Of a stretch of DNA of 6,480 bases, positions 1 to 6,382 are shown one piece after another. Location: assembly GCA_964472295.1 (NCBI GenBank), contig CAYYJQ010000072.1:1-6480 (forward strand), in the 5' to 3' direction. Position 1 is the first letter of the stretch; the number at the start of each line of letters is the position of its first letter. This DNA is from JAJRZX01 sp964472295. GTDB taxonomy: Bacteria > Desulfobacterota > GWC2-55-46 > JADFVP01. The position numbers were made by a program, and so were the translations under genes. The notes under the pieces were generated by a model that had not been told where the DNA came from, searched no databases, and saw only the letters and a list, made by a program, of their open reading frames with translations.

Positions 1-74
1 CCAGTAACCCTCTCGGCTTTATCCATCCCAAACAAACGACATGTGTTCACAGTAGTACAGTGGGAGGAAATGCC

Positions 75-647
75 CTACCAGTTCTCACCGAGGATCTCGA
101 AGTGGGCCCTCGGGTGAAGACAGGCCGGACAGGTCTCAGGGGGTTCGGGACCCTCGTGCAGATAGCCGCAGTTCCGGCACCGCCAGACCACGGTTCCGTC
201 CCGCCTGAAGACGAGGTCATACTCCACATTCCTGGCAAGGTCGAGGTAACGCTTCTCGTGCTGACGCTCGGCCACCACAATGGCCTCGAACATCTTCGCT
301 ATGTCCTCAAAGCCCTCCTCGCGGGCCGTCTTCGCAAAGGATGGATATAGTTCCGTCCACTCAAGCCTCTCCCCCGCAGCCCCGGCCTTGAGGTTATCAA
401 GGGTGCTGCCTATGACTCCAAAGGGATAAGAGGCACTGACCTCCATGTCGCCGCCGTCCATGAACTTGAACATGCGCTTTGCGTGCTCCTTCTCCTGATT
501 GGCCGTCTCCAGGAAAATATCCGCTATCTGCACAAAGCCCTCCTTGCGGGCCTTGCCCGCGAAGTAGGTATAACGGTTACGCGCCTGCGATTCTCCGGCA
601 AAGGCGGCCATAAGGTTCTTCGCTGTCCTGCTATCTCTTAGTTCCAT
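75..647 (-). CDS. rbr: rubrerythrin (non-haem di-iron peroxidase with rubredoxin-like tail)
   Basis: Rubrerythrin is a cytoplasmic enzyme that reduces hydrogen peroxide to water at a di-iron site, usually fed by rubredoxin and NADH; it is typical of anaerobes. The 190-residue product has the full family length. The N-terminal ferritin-like four-helix domain (about 1-145) shows all expected iron ligands: E19 in AGESQARNRY, E52 and H55 in QEKEH, E93 and E96, then E127 and H130 in ERQH. The C-terminal rubredoxin-like domain has C157-x2-C160 and C173-x2-C176, the four ligands of a single Fe(SCys)4 centre. The start is fixed by a strong AAGGAGG (656-662, minus strand) 8 bases upstream of the ATG. 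It stands alone, reading in the same direction as the upstream cytochrome c peroxidase but separated from it by about 210 bases and a probable terminator. No key residue is missing. The identification is secure; a peroxidase role in this organism is inferred from the family. Confidence 0.97.
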   Translation of the reverse strand: MELRDSRTAKNLMAAFAGESQARNRYTYFAGKARKEGFVQIADIFLETANQEKEHAKRMFKFMDGGDMEVSASYPFGVIGSTLDNLKAGAAGERLEWTELYPSFAKTAREEGFEDIAKMFEAIVVAERQHEKRYLDLARNVEYDLVFRRDGTVVWRCRNCGYLHEGPEPPETCPACLHPRAHFEILGENW

Positions 648-662
648 GAAAAAAACCTCCTT

Positions 663-731
663 GATTGATATGAAAAGAAGAAAAATTCACGCTTTTTTTT
701 CGGTAAAAAAAGTTTTTTGATTGTGCGGCAA
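663..731 (-). promoter_or_regulatory. AT-tract-rich upstream region of rubrerythrin
   Basis: This non-coding stretch upstream of the rubrerythrin SD holds several homopolymer A and T tracts. It includes a perfect 8-bp inverted repeat (692-699 with 705-712, loop TCGGT). A weak promoter candidate reads TTGCCG (726-731) and TTTTAC (703-708) with a 17-base spacer on the minus strand, but the -10 matches the consensus at only three of six positions. I see no convincing PerR or Fur box. The tracts may act as an UP-like or bending element, or as a regulator site; this is inference. Confidence 0.3.
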
Positions 732-794
732 TGTGCTCTGGACTTTTGGGACACAACGCATAATAGGTACGCCCTGCAAGGAAGAAACCACGGC

Positions 795-829
795 AAAGAA
801 AACCACTGCCAGCGGCCTCTGGCCGCTGG
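795..829 (-). terminator. probable intrinsic terminator of the cytochrome c peroxidase gene
   Basis: A perfect 9-bp GC-rich stem (CCAGCGGCC at 809-817, GGCCGCTGG at 821-829) closes a 3-base loop. Read on the minus strand it begins 29 bases after the peroxidase stop codon and is followed, after 6 bases, by TTTTCTTT (795-802). The displaced T tract is a little unusual, but position and direction fit termination before rubrerythrin. Nothing similar is seen in the other direction. Confidence 0.6.
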
Positions 830-857
830 GCGAGTTGCCCGCCCTTTTCCTCCTGCG

Positions 858-1811
858 TCAGGGCAGGACCGGGTAGGTGAACCTGGGCATCTCTCCCGTA
901 AGGGTCTTCAGGAACTCCACTATGTCGTCGGCGTCCCTGTCTCCTGTCTCGCTGCCGAGCATCTTTCTGCTCATTATCTTAACAGCATCGCGAAGTTTCC
1001 ATACAGAGCCATTATTGAAGTATGGATAGGTAAGGGCGACATTACGAAGCGTCTGCACCCTGAACTTGTACTTGTCCTCTTCCTTCTTGGTTACCATATA
1101 TCTTCCAAGGTCTGTAGACCCCGGGACCTGTATGCGCTGAAAACTGCTGTTGGTGAAGATGGGGCCATTATGACAGGCAATGCAGCCCTTGCTCTGAAAG
1201 AGTTCCCAGCCTCGCCTGGCGCGCTCTGATATGGCCCCTTTGTCGCCTGCGAGAAAGCGGTCAAAGGGCGAGTTCAAAGTTATGAGTGTCCGTTCAAAGG
1301 CGGCTATCGCCTTTGCTATGTTCCCGGGCGTTACGGGTTCGGGCCTCACGCCAAAGACCTCTTTAAAGAGGGCGCGGTAGCGGGGAATGGATTTTAGACG
1401 CTTCACCACGTTCTCAAGCCTCTCGTTCATCTCCACCGAAGCCTGTATGGGCCCGAGGGCCTGCTCCTCAAGCGTTGCGGCGCGGCCGTCCCAGAACTGG
1501 TTCTTTAAAAACGCCGAGTTCAGCACAGTGGGCGTATTGCGAGGGCCCACCTGATGATTATGCCCAAGGGCCCGCGAAACCCTGTCTGTAAAGGCGAATG
1601 AAGGGTTGTGGCATGAGGCGCAGCTTATGACCCCGCTCGAAGAGAGGCGCGGGTCGAAAAAAAGCATCTTACCAAGTTCTACCTTGGCCGGGGTCATGGA
1701 GTTATCCGCCGGGATGGGAGGAACAGATGGAATGGGCTCGGTGGCGCGGGAAAGGCTTGCAAGAAAAAAACTGGTTGCAACGACGAAGATAAGGATGGAT
1801 TTACGGACCAT
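858..1811 (-). CDS. ccp: di-haem cytochrome c peroxidase (CcpA/MauG family), periplasmic
   Basis: Bacterial di-haem peroxidases reduce hydrogen peroxide in the periplasm using electrons from small c-type cytochromes. The 317-residue product starts with a Sec signal peptide (basic MVRK, hydrophobic core to about 20, likely cleavage after SRA at 23). It has two CXXCH haem sites: C64-C67-H68 and C210-C213-H214. Using an offset of 13 against the classical Pseudomonas enzyme, H84 matches the distal His of the low-potential haem, W107 (FWDGR) the inter-haem Trp, E127 (VEM) the catalytic Glu, and H214 the second-haem His. M280 or M284 is the likely Met ligand of that second haem. One oddity: the usual PYFHDG block reads PYFNNG (263-268). 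The start is supported by AAAGGAG (1818-1824, minus strand) 6 bases before the ATG. It has its own promoter candidate and a probable terminator, so it is likely monocistronic. MauG proper is less likely because the Met region is CcP-like. Confidence 0.93.
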   Translation of the reverse strand: MVRKSILIFVVATSFFLASLSRATEPIPSVPPIPADNSMTPAKVELGKMLFFDPRLSSSGVISCASCHNPSFAFTDRVSRALGHNHQVGPRNTPTVLNSAFLKNQFWDGRAATLEEQALGPIQASVEMNERLENVVKRLKSIPRYRALFKEVFGVRPEPVTPGNIAKAIAAFERTLITLNSPFDRFLAGDKGAISERARRGWELFQSKGCIACHNGPIFTNSSFQRIQVPGSTDLGRYMVTKKEEDKYKFRVQTLRNVALTYPYFNNGSVWKLRDAVKIMSRKMLGSETGDRDADDIVEFLKTLTGEMPRFTYPVLP

Positions 1812-1839
1812 GGTCTTCTCCTTTCATAATGAGGAGTGG

Positions 1840-1869
1840 AGTATAAAGGGGTCGCCCGGGCGTCCTCAA
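1840..1869 (-). promoter_or_regulatory. sigma-70-type promoter candidate for the cytochrome c peroxidase gene
   Basis: On the minus strand TTGAGG (1864-1869; four of six to TTGACA) and TATACT (1840-1845; five of six to TATAAT) are separated by 18 bases. Transcription would start about 20-25 bases before the ATG, leaving room for the SD. The spacer contains a perfect 10-base palindrome CGCCCGGGCG (1853-1862), placed where a repressor or activator would affect polymerase. No regulator can be named. Confidence 0.5.
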
Positions 1870-2284
1870 AAAAAGGTCTTAACCTCCCTTATCAGCCCTC
1901 GTGAATAACGAGCCTCCCTCGCCGACTTTCTTCAACGCAGATATTGGTAGTTTACCCCTGGCCAGGGACAAAAGCAAGCATGCCCTCTTACATGCCCCTG
2001 CCTGCGAATAGCACAATCCCACGCCGCTCTGCCCCTGTCACGTGGGAAGCCCCCTCCAGTCCTCCCCGGCGCCTTCCACAATAAACTCAAAACCAGAGCG
2101 TATTGTTCAAAAGTCACAGAAAAGACCGGTCATTAAATGTATATTTTTATTCAGGGTGGCCTTTACCTCAACTCCCACCACCCTCCACTCAAGACGCCCC
2201 AATGCTTCGAGACGCCAAAATTCTCCCTGGAAAAACTCATATAGTCCGAGAGGACCAACACATACTGAAAGGCAGGTAAGAGAC
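1870..2284. other. divergent intergenic region between the peroxidase gene and lemA
   Basis: About 415 bases without a supportable gene lie between two divergently read genes, so it should carry the lemA promoter. Visible small elements are a 5-bp inverted repeat CTCGT/ACGAG (1898-1912), an 8-base palindrome GACCGGTC (2124-2131), an AT-rich patch with TATATT (2140-2145) and no good -35 partner, and a GTCC-GAGA-GGAC hairpin (2244-2255) just before the lemA SD. A 61-codon minus-strand frame at 1932-2117 starts with GTG, lacks an SD and resembles nothing known to me. No tRNA or riboswitch pattern was recognised. Confidence 0.6.
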
Positions 2285-2872
2285 ATGAGTAAATTTGCCT
2301 ATGTAATCATCGCCATACTTGGACTCATAATCATCTGGGCCGTCAGCGCCTATAACGGCCTTGTAAGGCTCAGAAACCAGGTGAAGAACGCCTGGCGCCA
2401 GATAGACGTGCAACTTAAGCGCCGGCACGACCTCATACCCAACCTCGTTAAGACCGTAAAGGGTGCCATGGAGTTCGAGAGAGATACCCTTGAGAAGGTC
2501 ATGGAGGCCAGAAGCAGGGCCCTCGGGGCCAGCGGAATGCCCGAGAGGGCTGTGGCAGAGAACATGCTCACAGCGGCCCTTGGCAAACTCCTCGCCATTG
2601 TAGAGAACTACCCTGAACTCAAGAGCAATGAGAACGTGCTCCAACTCCAAGAAGAACTCACCTCAACTGAGAACCGCATTGGTTTTGCCCGTCAGTTCTA
2701 TAACGATATTGTGACTCAGTTCAATACCCGCAGGGAAGTCTTCCCCACGAGTATTATCGCCGGCGCCCTTGGCTTCAAAAAGGCCGATTATTTTCAGGCC
2801 GAAGAAGCGGCAAAGGCCGTTCCCCAGGTAGACCTCAGCCTTGGCTTAAAAGATGGCCCGGCGCCGCGATAG
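2285..2872 (+). CDS. lemA: LemA family membrane protein
   Basis: LemA proteins are small membrane-anchored proteins with a long helical, coiled-coil-like domain; their biochemical role is not established. The 195-residue product has one N-terminal membrane segment (about 4-22). Family blocks follow: YNGLVRLRNQV (23-33), AWRQIDVQLKRR (36-47), DLIPNLV (49-55), YPELKSNEN (109-117), ELTSTENRI (124-132) and FNTRREVFP (146-154). The reading frame is open for 81 more codons upstream (to 2042), but that stretch has no family similarity, a low-complexity basic composition and no SD. The ATG at 2285 puts the membrane segment at the N-terminus as usual and has AGGT (2274-2277) 7 bases before it. It is the first gene of an operon with htpX, which starts 41 bases downstream. 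LemA next to HtpX is a recurring arrangement and suggests a shared role at the membrane, perhaps in protein quality control; that role is inference. Confidence 0.95.
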   Translation: MSKFAYVIIAILGLIIIWAVSAYNGLVRLRNQVKNAWRQIDVQLKRRHDLIPNLVKTVKGAMEFERDTLEKVMEARSRALGASGMPERAVAENMLTAALGKLLAIVENYPELKSNENVLQLQEELTSTENRIGFARQFYNDIVTQFNTRREVFPTSIIAGALGFKKADYFQAEEAAKAVPQVDLSLGLKDGPAPR

Positions 2873-2913
2873 GCGGCCTGTAAGGGGCCTCTCACAACGA
2901 GCATAATAATACA

Positions 2914-3912
2914 ATGAACGACTTCTACTCTCAGAAGAGAAGGAACCGTAACGTGACGGTCCTGCTCATGGCGGCCTTTTTCGCCCTCCTCATCCTCTTG
3001 GGCCTTGCCGTTGACCTATACTCCTATGGCTCCATCGAGGCCTTTGGCTTTCCCGTGGCCACTACGGCTTCCCTTGCCCTTGCCTCCATCAACTCCGCTG
3101 GCGCATATTTTTACGGCGACGCCATTCTCATGAAGTCTCTAAGAGCAGTGCCCCTTGATATTGAGAACCCCTCGCACAGGAAGCTCCATAATATTGTAAC
3201 AGAGATGGCCCTTGCCTCCGGGCTTCCCATGCCGAGGATTTTCATCATTCCAGACCCCTCGCCCAATGCCTTTGCCACGGGCAGAAACGCGCGAAAGGCG
3301 TCCATAGTAGTGACGGAGGGTCTCCTCAATATAATGAACCGCGAGGAACTTCAGGGCGTAATCGGCCACGAGATGGGACACATCAAGAACCTCGACATTC
3401 TCACCATGACAGTCGTTGCCGTACTCGTGGGCACGGTGGCCATTCTCTCTGACTGGGCCATAAGGACCTGGAGGTACGGGGGCATGAGAGGGCGCAGGCG
3501 GGGCAAGGGCCTTGGCGCAATTGTCATCATAATCATCGCCCTCTTTATCATCATCTCCCCCCTTGTCTCAAGGATAATAGCAATGGCCGTCTCAAGGGGC
3601 AGGGAGTACCAGGCCGACGCGAGTTCAGCGGAGTTTACACGAAATCCCCTGGCCCTCGCAAGCGCCCTTGAGAAGATTGGCCAGGCCACGTCGCCTCTCA
3701 AGACGGCCCACAGGGGCACTGCCCATCTATTCATATGCGACCCAATGAAGAGAAGGCTCAACGAGAAGAAAGGCGGCCTCGCCAACCTCCTCTCCACACA
3801 CCCGCCCCTTGAGAGCAGGGTAAGAAGACTCCGTAAGATGGCCTATGCGTGGACTACAGACGAGGCCCCGGAGAGGGTAGCGGAACCGGCCCAAGGGCTT
3901 GCCGGGGTATGA
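2914..3912 (+). CDS. htpX: HtpX-type M48 family membrane zinc metalloprotease
   Basis: HtpX is an inner-membrane zinc endopeptidase that cleaves damaged or misassembled membrane proteins. The 332-residue product shows the catalytic HExxH motif at H152-E153-M-G-H156, and the third zinc ligand E231 within REYQAD (230-235). The conserved STHPPLESRV block (294-303) lies near the C-terminus. Hydrophobic membrane segments are visible at about 15-35, 45-68, 163-181 and 200-228. A strongly basic loop, MRGRRRGKG (191-199), lies between the last two. It is some 40 residues longer than E. coli HtpX (293), mostly from the N-terminal part and the C-terminal tail. No good SD precedes the ATG, so translation may depend on coupling to lemA, 41 bases upstream. 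Its stop codon overlaps the start of the next gene as ATGA. Catalytic residues are intact, so an active protease is expected; substrates are unknown. Confidence 0.95.
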   Translation: MNDFYSQKRRNRNVTVLLMAAFFALLILLGLAVDLYSYGSIEAFGFPVATTASLALASINSAGAYFYGDAILMKSLRAVPLDIENPSHRKLHNIVTEMALASGLPMPRIFIIPDPSPNAFATGRNARKASIVVTEGLLNIMNREELQGVIGHEMGHIKNLDILTMTVVAVLVGTVAILSDWAIRTWRYGGMRGRRRGKGLGAIVIIIIALFIIISPLVSRIIAMAVSRGREYQADASSAEFTRNPLALASALEKIGQATSPLKTAHRGTAHLFICDPMKRRLNEKKGGLANLLSTHPPLESRVRRLRKMAYAWTTDEAPERVAEPAQGLAGV

Positions 3913-4388
3913 ATCCTTGTTGCGCCCAAAATAGCGTNNNNNNNNNNNNNNNNNNNNNNNNNNNNNNNNNNNNNNNNNNNNNNNNNNNNNNNNNNNNNNN
4001 NNNNNNNNNNNNNNNNNNNNNNNNNNNNNNNNNNNNNGGCAGGTGCCCGGTCTGTTCAGGGGTCTTGAAGATATTCAAGGACCCTGCCCTTTCCCCTGAC
4101 CTCTGCATAAAAAAATGCCCCAAATGTTCAGGACTCTGGCTTAACAGGGGGGAACTTACAAAGTACACGGCCCAGAGGGCCTCTTTCAGGGGCGCAAACA
4201 AAAGGACTGGACCACGCCCTGCCCCTGTAACCCTTAAAGGCCTCCAGAAGGCCCTTGACACAAGCACAGTCTCGAATCCAGAATCCCTTTCCCTTCAAGA
4301 CACCCCCCCAATCACACCAGAAGAGGTCGCCAAGGACCTTGCCCCCGTAATACTCCGCCTCCTCATAAGACTCATCTTCAAGGTTTAA
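3909..4388 (+). CDS. zf-TFIIB-type zinc-ribbon protein, interrupted by the assembly gap
   Basis: The gene appears to begin at the ATG of an ATGA overlap with the htpX stop (MNPCCAQNS), which implies translational coupling. It runs into the run of Ns at 3938. After the gap the same nominal frame encodes a zinc ribbon: CPVC (from 4044), about 20 residues, then KCPKCSGLWLNRGEL, the hallmark of the TFIIB-like zinc-ribbon family whose consensus ends in CxxCgGxWLdxgEl. A polar linker rich in Pro, Thr and Ser follows. The product ends in a hydrophobic amphipathic helix, LAPVILRLLIRLIFKV, that could touch the membrane. Because 100 Ns is a placeholder, the agreement of frame is not evidence and true length is unknown. 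The two halves could belong to different genes, though the two Cys near the N-terminus fit a zinc-binding protein. Function is unknown; location after lemA-htpX suggests an accessory to the protease. Confidence 0.7.
   Translation: MNPCCAQNSXXXXXXXXXXXXXXXXXXXXXXXXXXXXXXXXXXGRCPVCSGVLKIFKDPALSPDLCIKKCPKCSGLWLNRGELTKYTAQRASFRGANKRTGPRPAPVTLKGLQKALDTSTVSNPESLSLQDTPPITPEEVAKDLAPVILRLLIRLIFKV
3938..4037. other. assembly gap (100 Ns)
   Basis: Exactly 100 consecutive Ns, the conventional placeholder for a scaffold gap of unknown size. All downstream coordinates are therefore relative. The missing DNA could hold a few codons or more than a gene. Confidence 0.97.
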
Positions 4389-4446
4389 CCCCCTCCTTGA
4401 CAAAATGGCTCTTTAGGGCTTCAGTTAAGATACGCAATTACTAATA

Positions 4447-4471
4447 CCGCCCGTAGCACGGAGGCGGGCGG
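4447..4471. repeat. GC-rich inverted repeat in the leader region of the cytochrome b561 gene
   Basis: A perfect 7-bp stem CCGCCCG (4447-4453) and CGGGCGG (4465-4471) encloses 11 bases. It lies between the zinc-ribbon stop and the b561 start. No T tract follows on either strand, so it is not a standard intrinsic terminator. It may be a transcript hairpin or a factor-dependent stop for the lemA operon. A TTGACA (4397-4402) occurs upstream, but no acceptable -10 lies 16-18 bases after it. Confidence 0.45.
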
Positions 4472-4559
4472 GGCAAGGCCTCTCCATTATATTCCTTGGA
4501 TGGGGCATGTGGCGGCTTTGCGCCTCTGTGACCGGAGTCATAAAAATAGACGGGAACAT

Positions 4560-5129
4560 ATGAGCCGGATCTCAAGGGAAGAAGGCTTCGGCGTGGTATT
4601 GATAGTTCTTCACTGGACCATGGCCGCCCTCATAATCACACTGTTTTTCATGGGACGCTACATGACGGGACTTGAGTACACCCACCCCTTGTACCACAGG
4701 GTCCCGGACCTCCATAAAGGCCTTGGTCTGCTCGTAATGGGTCTCCTTGTCCTTCGGACCATCTGGGCGATCATGATAGGAAGGCCCGCGCCGCTACCCA
4801 TGACAGCCTGGGAGCGGACACTGGCCATGGTGGTTCAAAAATCCTTTTATTTTATCCTCTTCGGCATTACCATAAGCGGGTATCTTATCCCAACGGCAAG
4901 GGGAAGGGGCATTGAGTTATTTGGCTGGTTTACGGTCCCCGCTCTTTTTACAGGCCTTCCGCATCAAGAGGACATGGCAGGGGACCTGCATTACCTCTTG
5001 GCACATCTCCTTATGCTTGTTCTGGCCCTTCATACCATGGGAGCGCTCAAGCACCACTTTCTGGATAGAGATGATACGCTCTTGAGGATGCTCGGAATGA
5101 GAAAGAAGAAAAAAGGAGGTCTTGCATGA
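4560..5129 (+). CDS. yceJ: cytochrome b561 (YceJ/CybB family), membrane di-haem b cytochrome
   Basis: This family comprises four-helix inner-membrane cytochromes that bind two b haems and pass electrons between quinone and periplasmic or cytoplasmic partners. The 189-residue product has membrane segments at about 11-32, 52-73, 90-112 and 142-163. The four haem-ligand histidines sit at H18 (LHW), H52 (DLHKGLG), H144 (DLHYLLAH) and H158 (ALHTMGALKHH). These correspond to H13, H47, H137 and H151 of E. coli CybB with constant small offsets. An upstream ATG at 4500 would add 20 residues, but the ATG at 4560 has CGGGA close upstream and puts the first helix where the family has it. The C-terminus is a lysine-rich tail, whose codons overlap the AGGAGG of yceI. 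It overlaps yceI by 4 bases, and the pair is known as an operon in E. coli, so it probably works with the YceI protein in quinone-linked electron transfer. Confidence 0.93.
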   Translation: MSRISREEGFGVVLIVLHWTMAALIITLFFMGRYMTGLEYTHPLYHRVPDLHKGLGLLVMGLLVLRTIWAIMIGRPAPLPMTAWERTLAMVVQKSFYFILFGITISGYLIPTARGRGIELFGWFTVPALFTGLPHQEDMAGDLHYLLAHLLMLVLALHTMGALKHHFLDRDDTLLRMLGMRKKKKGGLA

Positions 5130-5728
5130 AGACGGAGAAGAGGCTTTTTTCGTTACTCCTGTTGCTCATCATGATGGCAACGGGCACACTGACAACCGCC
5201 GGCAGTACCAGGGCCGCAAGTTACGTCATTGACTCCAAGAACGCACACGCCTTTATCCAGTTCCGTGTCTCCCACCTTGGCTTCAGTTACGTGCTCGGGC
5301 GCTTCAACCGTTTTGAGGGGACCTTTACCTATGACGAAAACCACCCATCAGCGTCGAAGGTGCGTGTTACGGTGGACGTATCGAGCGTGGACACGAACAA
5401 CGCGGAGCGTGACAAGCACTTAAGGAGCAAAAAATTTCTCGACGTTAAAGACTTCCCCGAGGCCATATTCAAGAGCACTTCCTACGAGCCCACTGGCAAG
5501 GGCACGGCGCTCCTCAGGGGAAGATTCACGCTCCACGGCGTGACAAGGCCCATAGTCATAGAGGTCAAGGAACTCGGCCATGGCAAGGACCCATGGGGCG
5601 GGTATCGCCGGGGCTTTGAGGGGACGGTGAGGCTCAGGCTCAAGGACTATGACATACCCACAAGCCTCGGCCCAACGGCAAAGTCTGTGGACCTCTTTCT
5701 CTCCATCGAGGGCATCAGGCAGAAGTAG
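5126..5728 (+). CDS. yceI: YceI family periplasmic isoprenoid-binding protein
   Basis: YceI proteins fold as a lipocalin-like beta-barrel that binds a long polyprenyl chain such as a quinone tail, and are exported to the periplasm. The 200-residue product has a clear Sec signal peptide (basic MKTEKR, then a leucine-rich core, likely cleavage near STRA at 27-30). The mature part matches the E. coli protein closely: YVIDSKNAHAF, HLGFSYVLGRF, the hallmark SVDTNNAERDKHLRS, FTLHGVTRP, DPWGGYRRGFEG and the ending LSIEGIRQK. Its start is decided by AGGAGG (5114-5119) 6 bases before the ATG, inside the end of the b561 gene, and ATGA overlaps the b561 stop. Coupled expression with the membrane cytochrome is therefore expected. 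The family has been linked to base stress and oxidative conditions; whether it shuttles or senses a quinone here is inference. Confidence 0.95.
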   Translation: MKTEKRLFSLLLLLIMMATGTLTTAGSTRAASYVIDSKNAHAFIQFRVSHLGFSYVLGRFNRFEGTFTYDENHPSASKVRVTVDVSSVDTNNAERDKHLRSKKFLDVKDFPEAIFKSTSYEPTGKGTALLRGRFTLHGVTRPIVIEVKELGHGKDPWGGYRRGFEGTVRLRLKDYDIPTSLGPTAKSVDLFLSIEGIRQK

Positions 5729-5779
5729 GGCGCGCAGGGCCTTGCCGCGTACAGGGGCTCCTTATGAGGGAAAACTCCA

Positions 5780-6382
5780 ATGGATAAAAAAGACGTAAAG
5801 GCCAGGGCCGGGAAAACTCTCCCAAGGAGTCCCTTTCCCCCTTTTCTCGCCCCGCTTCTCGACAACCCTTTAAGAAGGCTCGTCATAAATAGAGAGAAGT
5901 TCCTGAGGAACATGGGGGTAAGAGAAGGTCACGTTGTCCTTGAGGTGGGTTGCGGGCCGGGGTTTTTCACCGAGGTCCTCTCAAGGATCGTGGCCGAGAA
6001 GGGCGTGGTCTTTGCGCAGGACGTGGAAGAGGCCATGATTGGGAGGGTGGAGGAGAAGGTCAGCCGCCTTGGGCTTGGGAATGTTAGGCCCCTCCTATGC
6101 GATTCACGGGAGTTGGAACTGCCGGACATGTCCTGCGACGCCGTCCTCTGCCTGAACGTCATAGAGGAGATTTATAAAGAAGGGGCCCTCGAAGAAAGCG
6201 TCAGGGAGATAATCAGGGTCTTGAAAACCCCTGGACTTATTGTTATAAGAGAACACCGCCCCGGAGGAACGGCCCGCATGGTGAGAGAGTGCGAGGGGCT
6301 CCTCGAAAGGGCCGGCCTTAAGAAGGACTTGGAGGGGCATTCCCTTTTTTCATACTTTTCAAGGCTTATAAGGAAAGTCTGA
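5780..6382 (+). CDS. class I SAM-dependent methyltransferase, substrate unknown
   Basis: The 200-residue product has the Rossmann-type SAM-binding fold. Motif I is VVLEVGCGPGFFT (52-64), with the acidic end of strand beta-2 at D81 (FAQDVEEAM). The post-motif region LLCDSRELELP (105-115) is followed by the CDAVLCLNVIEEI strand and helix (119-131) and the VLKTPGLIVIRE strand (148-158). The N-terminal 45 residues are Pro/Arg-rich (LPRSPFPPFLAPLLDNPLRR), as seen in some soluble UbiE-like or arsenite-methyltransferase-like proteins. Nothing in the sequence fixes the substrate. It begins 51 bases after yceI on the same strand, with GAGGG (5766-5770) 9 bases before the ATG, so it may be the third gene of that operon. 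A link to quinone methylation would fit the context but is speculative. Its last three codons and stop form one arm of a strong inverted repeat. Confidence 0.85.
   Translation: MDKKDVKARAGKTLPRSPFPPFLAPLLDNPLRRLVINREKFLRNMGVREGHVVLEVGCGPGFFTEVLSRIVAEKGVVFAQDVEEAMIGRVEEKVSRLGLGNVRPLLCDSRELELPDMSCDAVLCLNVIEEIYKEGALEESVREIIRVLKTPGLIVIREHRPGGTARMVRECEGLLERAGLKKDLEGHSLFSYFSRLIRKV

Noticed and set aside
717..1229. Plus-strand open frame of 170 codons
   Set aside because: It lies mostly antisense to the peroxidase gene, has no recognisable motif, and the minus-strand frame has clear haem motifs and an SD.
1932..2117. Minus-strand 61-codon frame in the divergent intergenic region
   Set aside because: It starts with GTG, has no SD, and its residue composition resembles no family; most likely chance.
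2042..2284. 81-codon N-terminal extension of LemA
   Set aside because: The extension has no family similarity and would put the membrane anchor in the middle of the protein; the ATG at 2285 has an SD-like AGGT at proper spacing.
3111..3797. Several minus-strand frames opposite htpX
   Set aside because: They are shadows of the htpX coding frame and carry no motifs or SD sites.
4500..4559. 20-codon N-terminal extension of cytochrome b561
   Set aside because: The ATG at 4560 gives histidine positions in line with E. coli CybB and has a GGGA-type site just upstream.
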